A stretch of 54,946 nt of DNA from Planctomycetia bacterium (GTDB taxonomy: Bacteria > Planctomycetota > Planctomycetia > Pirellulales > Thermoguttaceae). A model generated the notes under the pieces. The model was given only the letters and a program-made list of their open reading frames with translations, was not told the origin of the DNA and ran no database searches. Positions 50,347 through 54,946 of this stretch are shown in pieces. Position numbers and translations under genes: made by a program. The stretch covers positions 1 to 54,946 of the forward strand of contig JAUNBK010000017.1 in NCBI GenBank assembly GCA_030527105.1. Direction: 5' to 3'. Each line of letters opens with the position of its first letter. Position 1 is the stretch's first letter.

Positions 50347-53300
50347 ATGAATCCATCGCACTCCCACTTACGCACCCGACGGCACCAACTTCGGGCAGAA
50401 GAACTTGAGGCACGTCTCCTTTTGTCCAACGTTCCGCTCCTGAATGCGCCGGATTGCGACAATTCCACTCCCTGTTCGCTCTACTCGCAAGAAGAAACGT
50501 CTTGCGAATTGGTTTCCAACCCAACGTCAACAACCTTTTTTACTAACTTGGAGTCTCCCATGGCTGAAGAGATTTTGGGCGCCGACCCTTCCTACAACAC
50601 GGTCGAGAGAAATTTCGTCGTGAATTCCTTAAAAATGAACGTCGAGGACGCGGAGTGGGAAGAGATCAACGGGGCGCTGCGCCTCGTCGGTGCAACTTGT
50701 ACCGACATGAATCTGAGTGGAACCATTTCGCTCTCCGGCTTTTTCTACCTGCGCTATTTTGATTGCTCGTCAAACAATATCACTCAAATTCGCGTGACGA
50801 ATTGCGCCGCGCTCGAGGAGTTAAGGTGCGAAGACAATCAACTCACGACGCTCACGTTGTCGAGCAACTCTCTAAAGGAAGTATATTGCGCTGGGAATCA
50901 AATCAAAACCCTCAATCTCAGCGGGTGTTCTCGATTGGAGTACGTTGACGCGGACAACAATCTGCTCGAAACGATGAATCTCTCCAACTGCACGTCGCTT
51001 GTCGACTTTTCGATTTATTCCGAGACGCTTGCCACGCTCAATCTTTCGGGCTGCACCGCGCTTCTCGATTTAACGCTTTCCGGGATGGAGAAGTTGTCGT
51101 CCCTTGATGTGTCGAATTGCACGCAGCTTCTCTCCTTGGACTGCTCGATCAACGCACTCACCCAGCTGAGCCTTTCGGGCTGCGCCTCGCTCGAAAGATT
51201 GGACTGCAGCACGAATCAACTTACCACTTTCACGTACTCCGGCAGCGCTCTCGTCGATGTGGATTGCTCGAACAACCGCCTTTCCTCGCTCAATTTAAGC
51301 GGCAGCGCGAATCTTACCAACCTCGTTTATGACGAAAATCCTCTTGTGTCGTTGAATCTTTCCAACTGCCGCGCGTTGGACGTGCTCTATTGCCCTGATG
51401 GCATCCTCGAATCGCTCGATGTTTCTGGTTGCTCAGCGCTTGTCGATTTGACGTGCGCGAATAACGCTCTCCGCTCGATTCGACTCAATGGCTGCACGAA
51501 TTTGGATCGTTTGGTTCTTTCGAACAATCACAACACGACCTCCCCAATGACGCACCTGGACGTCTCGGCATGTTCCTCACTTGAGGTGTTGGAGTGCGAC
51601 GACACGGACCTCGTTTCTATTGATGCACACGGGTGTCGAGAGTTGATCGATATTCAATACGATTTGGCAAAGGTGGTGTCGCTCGATTTATCGCGCTGCC
51701 TCGCGCTTTCGTCTCTCGACGTGGGGTCGGCGCTTGAATCGCTCAACGTTGAAAGTTGTTCCGCGCTCCTCTCGCTCACGATTTCGCCACGAAACGCATT
51801 CTCCCTCAAAGCCCGCAACAGTGGTTTGGGGGACCTTGAGTGCGCCCAAACGGGACTCACGCAGTTGGATCTCTTGGGTTGCACGCAGCTTATCTCCCTA
51901 AATTGCTCGGGCAATCGACTTTCGACCCTCAACGTGATGGATTGCGCGGCACTTGAGACTTTGAACTGCGCCGAGAATCAACTCGTTTCGCTCTTCGCCA
52001 GTGGGTTGGAGTCTCTCACGTTGGTGGATTGTTCGGGGAATCGGCTTTCTTCGCTCGATTTTTCGCAATGCTCCCAACTTAGCGAGATGAACTTTAGCGG
52101 CAACGCGCTCGTTTCGCTCGATCTTTCTGGGTGCGACGCATTGGACGCCGTCAATACGACTGAGTTTGCGCTCGAATCGCTCAAGCTCGACAATTGCGAC
52201 CTCCTTCAGGACGTGTCGTACAACAATGCCGTGCTCAAATCGCTCAGCGTCTCGGGCTGCTCGTCGTTGAAAGAGCTTCTTTGCGAGGGGACGGCGTTGG
52301 AGGAACTCAACGTTTCGGGGTGCGAAAATCTCACGACGCTCGTTTGCGCCAACCTTCCCCGACTCACGACGCTCGACGTTGGCGGCTGCTCCTCTTTGGA
52401 CCTGCTGGAGTGCTACAATACGGGTCTCGTTCGTCTTTATCTCGCGAGTTGCACAAGTTTGCGGGATGCGGTTGTCTATTCGGAATCTCTTTTAGAGGTT
52501 CAGGTGGGAGATTCCGCACGACAAAATGAATTGCAGATCGACTTTATCCCTCGCACTGTCGACGGCGTGTTGGACCCCGCAATCTTCCGCATTCAGGAGG
52601 GGGAAGGGAGTTTATCGACGCACGACGGCGTTTATGAGTGCACGACGGACGCCGTTCTTCCCGCGACGCTCCAGCTTTTTGCGTCCGAGAGCAACACGAC
52701 GCCGTACCATTCTATCCAGATTTCGGAGAGCCAAATCACGCCCGTCCTCAAGAAAAATGGGAATCAAACCTCTTTCAACGATTCGGTTGCCGAAATTCCC
52801 TCTTCCGACCGGACGATCTCGGAGTGGAACACGCTTTGGGTGGAGTTGTGGAGCAACTCGGGTCTTGTCGCCACGCAGACGGAGTTTGTGTACGACCCCC
52901 ATTTCTTCGTGCCGACGCTCGATCAATCCGTCGCGCGCAGCGGGGTCTCTCTCCGCATGAGCGACCCGGTCTCGATTGGTGGAGGAATGATGCGCGTCAC
53001 GTTTTATGCGGACGTCGCCACCGAGGCAGACTCGGACGAGGGCGTTCTCCTTCTCGCTCGTGTGGCGTTGTCGCCCGCTGGTGGGGTCGGCACTTCAAAC
53101 CAGGACGCGGTCCAAACGACGCAGCTTGAGATCAACGGAGACACCCACGCCATTCTCGTCGCGGCAGTTCCGTACGATCTCGATGACAATGGACGAATTG
53201 ACGTCCAAGACCTTATTCTCTTCATTCGTTCGTTCGGGAATAAAATCACGTCCGACACGGTTGGAGTGACGAAGTACGCCGATTTTAATGACAACCAAAT

Positions 53301-53898
53301 TGTCGACGTGCAAGACCTCATTCTTCTCATCAGGAACTTCAATTTGCGCGCCTTGTCGGGCAACAATATAATCCTCCCCACAGGCTATTTGGAGGAGATT
53401 GAGGGCCAAAATCCACAGGTTGCGGCGTTGGAGAGCGCCACTCTCGCGACGTCCGAGCTTGCTGCTGCGCCGATTCAGATGGTCGAGGCGGATGCCGCAA
53501 TCTTTCCAGAAGCCACGCAAGTTCAGGAGATTTCCAGCGCGCAAAGTGCCGAAGCGCAGGATTTGGCTGAGACGCAAGGCTCCGTCGAAACGCCTCCAAC
53601 GCAGACGCCCTCTGCGGCGGTCGTTTTATCGGATGGGTCTGTCGCTTTATCATCGCCTCCGCAGCAAGAGAAGAAGCGTGAAGACGCGCGTCTTTTGTCG
53701 CAACATTTGGTCGACAACATTTTTGCCGAGTGGGGAGGAAGCGCCTCTCGAAACGTCTCGTCAAACGCGTCGAAAATTCCCACGCCGACCGTTTTGGGAG
53801 CGAAAAAAACCTCTTCCAATCCGCCTGAATCAGGGGTGGAAGAGGTTGAGGAATCGCTTCGTTTTGTCCCTAAAAAGGGCGTGAACGAAGAGGGCTAA
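50347..53898 (+). CDS. Surface LRR protein with planctomycete N-terminal motif and dockerin
   Basis: This protein of 1,183 residues opens with LRAEELEARLLLS, a short N-terminal motif typical of planctomycete extracellular proteins. About 25 leucine-rich repeats of 20-23 residues span residues 136-715; typical units are LDCSSNNITQIRVTNC and LNLSGCTALLDLTLSG, nearly all with a Cys in the same position. A beta-rich domain follows at about 770-930 (ISEWNTLWVELWSNSG), possibly cohesin-like. A type I dockerin lies at about 943-1003 (DLDDNGRIDVQDL and DFNDNQIVDVQDL, two calcium loops). The tail is Ala/Gln/Glu-rich and disordered-looking. It is likely exported and may dock to a cohesin partner, which is not in the window. 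AAGGAAG precedes the ATG. Confidence 0.88.
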   Translation: MNPSHSHLRTRRHQLRAEELEARLLLSNVPLLNAPDCDNSTPCSLYSQEETSCELVSNPTSTTFFTNLESPMAEEILGADPSYNTVERNFVVNSLKMNVEDAEWEEINGALRLVGATCTDMNLSGTISLSGFFYLRYFDCSSNNITQIRVTNCAALEELRCEDNQLTTLTLSSNSLKEVYCAGNQIKTLNLSGCSRLEYVDADNNLLETMNLSNCTSLVDFSIYSETLATLNLSGCTALLDLTLSGMEKLSSLDVSNCTQLLSLDCSINALTQLSLSGCASLERLDCSTNQLTTFTYSGSALVDVDCSNNRLSSLNLSGSANLTNLVYDENPLVSLNLSNCRALDVLYCPDGILESLDVSGCSALVDLTCANNALRSIRLNGCTNLDRLVLSNNHNTTSPMTHLDVSACSSLEVLECDDTDLVSIDAHGCRELIDIQYDLAKVVSLDLSRCLALSSLDVGSALESLNVESCSALLSLTISPRNAFSLKARNSGLGDLECAQTGLTQLDLLGCTQLISLNCSGNRLSTLNVMDCAALETLNCAENQLVSLFASGLESLTLVDCSGNRLSSLDFSQCSQLSEMNFSGNALVSLDLSGCDALDAVNTTEFALESLKLDNCDLLQDVSYNNAVLKSLSVSGCSSLKELLCEGTALEELNVSGCENLTTLVCANLPRLTTLDVGGCSSLDLLECYNTGLVRLYLASCTSLRDAVVYSESLLEVQVGDSARQNELQIDFIPRTVDGVLDPAIFRIQEGEGSLSTHDGVYECTTDAVLPATLQLFASESNTTPYHSIQISESQITPVLKKNGNQTSFNDSVAEIPSSDRTISEWNTLWVELWSNSGLVATQTEFVYDPHFFVPTLDQSVARSGVSLRMSDPVSIGGGMMRVTFYADVATEADSDEGVLLLARVALSPAGGVGTSNQDAVQTTQLEINGDTHAILVAAVPYDLDDNGRIDVQDLILFIRSFGNKITSDTVGVTKYADFNDNQIVDVQDLILLIRNFNLRALSGNNIILPTGYLEEIEGQNPQVAALESATLATSELAAAPIQMVEADAAIFPEATQVQEISSAQSAEAQDLAETQGSVETPPTQTPSAAVVLSDGSVALSSPPQQEKKREDARLLSQHLVDNIFAEWGGSASRNVSSNASKIPTPTVLGAKKTSSNPPESGVEEVEESLRFVPKKGVNEEG

Positions 53899-53917
53899 AC
53901 AAAAACTTCAGCGGAAA

Positions 53918-54649
53918 TCAGGGGCGAGTCTGCGGACGCGCTTGGGCACCCACGGCAGCATTGGGCGCAGCGGGTTTCGCTTGGACGGTCGTCTCAGGGG
54001 CGCGCTTCGTCGAGGGGTCTGCCTTCTGGATTTCATTCAAGACCATCGAGGTCAGCTCCACCGAGCTTTCGTCTGCCCAAACGACCGCTTTTCCTACGAG
54101 AAGCGACTGCCGATACGTACGGAACAGATTTTGGTACTGCTGAATGGAGGGAAGAAGCGGAACTTGGTCGATCGGCTTGTTTTCTCGATTATAGTTGAGA
54201 ACAACCGACATGCCGAAGTATTGTGCGCAGCGCTTCGTGTGAAAGACGACGTTGTTGTACGCCGCGTTCGTAACTTGGAACTGCTCTTCTGTCATCTGTT
54301 TGATGAGAAGATTGACTTGGGACTCCAAATCGCGTGCGCGCTTGAGGAACAACTGCTCTCCCTCGCGATATTTCTCAGAGTTAGGCTCATAGTTGCGCAT
54401 CATATCTTCGAGTTTCACCAACTCCTGCCGCGATGCGTTGACGTCTTGCATTGCCTTCTCGTACTTTTGCTCGATCTGCTTCATCTCCTGCTGCAAACGT
54501 GCGTTTTGAGAAATGATGTAGTAGACGTCAACAAGAGCGACGGAACGCTGCGTGGGAGCCTTACCCGACTGCTGCGCGACAACGGTGCAAGTGAGCACGA
54601 CACCGACGATCACCACACCCAAAATCCAAAAACAATTCGACTTTTTCAT
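53918..54649 (-). CDS. OmpH/Skp-family periplasmic chaperone-like protein
   Basis: This protein of 243 residues has a signal peptide (MKKSNCFWILGVVIVGVVL to VVAQQ) and an OmpH/Skp core. VALVDVYYIISQNARLQQEM is followed by a long coiled coil (EQKYEKAMQDVNASRQEL, LVKLEDMMRNYEPNS). Skp proteins hold unfolded outer-membrane proteins in the periplasm. The C-terminal 40 residues are Ala/Pro/Gln-rich. Compared with E. coli Skp (161 residues) it is longer, mainly by this tail and a C-terminal module with SVVLNYNRENKPI, as in many planctomycete copies. AAGGAG lies 7 nt before the ATG. It converges on the LRR protein with 19 bp between. Confidence 0.88.
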   Translation of the reverse strand: MKKSNCFWILGVVIVGVVLTCTVVAQQSGKAPTQRSVALVDVYYIISQNARLQQEMKQIEQKYEKAMQDVNASRQELVKLEDMMRNYEPNSEKYREGEQLFLKRARDLESQVNLLIKQMTEEQFQVTNAAYNNVVFHTKRCAQYFGMSVVLNYNRENKPIDQVPLLPSIQQYQNLFRTYRQSLLVGKAVVWADESSVELTSMVLNEIQKADPSTKRAPETTVQAKPAAPNAAVGAQARPQTRP

Positions 54650-54946
54650 GTAAACAAACTCCTTGAGAAAAATGCGGCTGTATGTGCCGAAAATCTTGTG
54701 TTCTTTTTTCTACCTGTTCTTCGTTCACTTTTTGTCTCTGAACGGAACAGCCCCATTGTTCCAAATTTTTCCGTTTTAGTAAAGAGCGATTCTGCTATTT
54801 TCACCCTTTTTTTGTAAAAAATCTTAAAAAAACCGAACCATCTTTCACTCAAACTCCACATTCTTCGCACTTTGACGCAAAATCCAAGTAACTATCTTCG
54901 AACGACTCCTTCAAGGAGATTCCCCGTTGTTTTTCTCACACAATCC
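54650..54946. other. Upstream region of the OmpH/Skp-like gene to the window edge
   Basis: This 297-bp AT-rich stretch carries no credible gene. I could not assign a matching -35/-10 pair. The opposite strand shows only short frames. Confidence 0.4.

Noticed and set aside
1..54946. CRISPR array, tRNA, rRNA, transposase or phage genes
   Set aside because: No regular short direct repeats with spacers, no cloverleaf or conserved rRNA segments and no transposase or phage motifs were seen. A tRNAscan-SE and Infernal run would be decisive.

Overview
The window (about 55 kb, roughly 55% GC by eye) comes from a planctomycete, most likely an anaerobic, fermentative member of a Pirellulales/Thermoguttaceae-like lineage. 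The phylum call rests on three features: a TIGR03000-type domain protein (36295-37134), a surface protein with the planctomycete N-terminal LExRxLLS-type motif plus dockerin (50347-53898), and secreted DUF1080, DUF362 and PEP-CTERM proteins. The lifestyle call rests on a desulfoferrodoxin/superoxide reductase (26075-26500) and HydF, the [FeFe]-hydrogenase maturation GTPase (46499-47725). The genus is inferred only loosely. I see no rRNA, tRNA, CRISPR array, transposase or phage gene.

Layout. 252-6811: secreted carbohydrate-related proteins (a GH20-like protein with an inserted CBM-like module, a DUF1080 protein, a GHL10-like protein), a secreted HExxH peptidase and an RluA-type pseudouridine synthase. 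6835-15059: a long minus-strand stretch with nadD, a secreted unknown, nadK coupled to a DUF362 protein, a fabH-like/lptF-like/ubiA operon behind a near-consensus promoter, and a SUMF1-domain protein. 15427-21329: an NtrC-type regulator with queC, a strongly divergent MurE-like ligase, dusB and a TPR protein. 21516-29080: a giant PEP-CTERM protein with autotransporter-associated strand repeats, desulfoferrodoxin, and a secreted VIT-VWA protein. 29081-29930 holds no gene. 29931-36000: a glycosyltransferase/GNAT pair, an M28 peptidase overlapping an ECF sigma factor, and a large secreted metzincin. 36295-43556: the TIGR03000 protein, a secreted PHP-fold protein, a second DUF1080 protein, an FHA-GAF histidine kinase, a likely small RNA, and a YbjN-like protein. 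44120-54649: ispF-cysS, hydF-nucleotidyltransferase-unknown, the LRR-dockerin protein, and an OmpH/Skp-like chaperone.

Most notable: (1) the PEP-CTERM protein is split at its N terminus by a run of 14 G; removing one G joins a good ribosome site, start codon and signal peptide to the rest, which looks like a phase-variable switch or a homopolymer error. (2) A promoter-hairpin-terminator module at 42826-43011 looks like an undescribed small RNA of about 150 nt. (3) A family of roughly 50-110 bp imperfect palindromes lies between genes throughout the window, with a second shared element of about 48 bp and a third family built on a CCCCTCT/AGAGGGG hairpin. (4) The MurE-like ligase has lost several signature residues.

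Together the genes suggest an envelope-rich cell investing in secreted polysaccharide-active and surface proteins, with housekeeping genes (NAD, queuosine, tRNA modification, isoprenoid, menaquinone-type prenylation, lipopolysaccharide export) interspersed. Starts were moved downstream wherever a Shine-Dalgarno site and signal peptide or family alignment demanded it.
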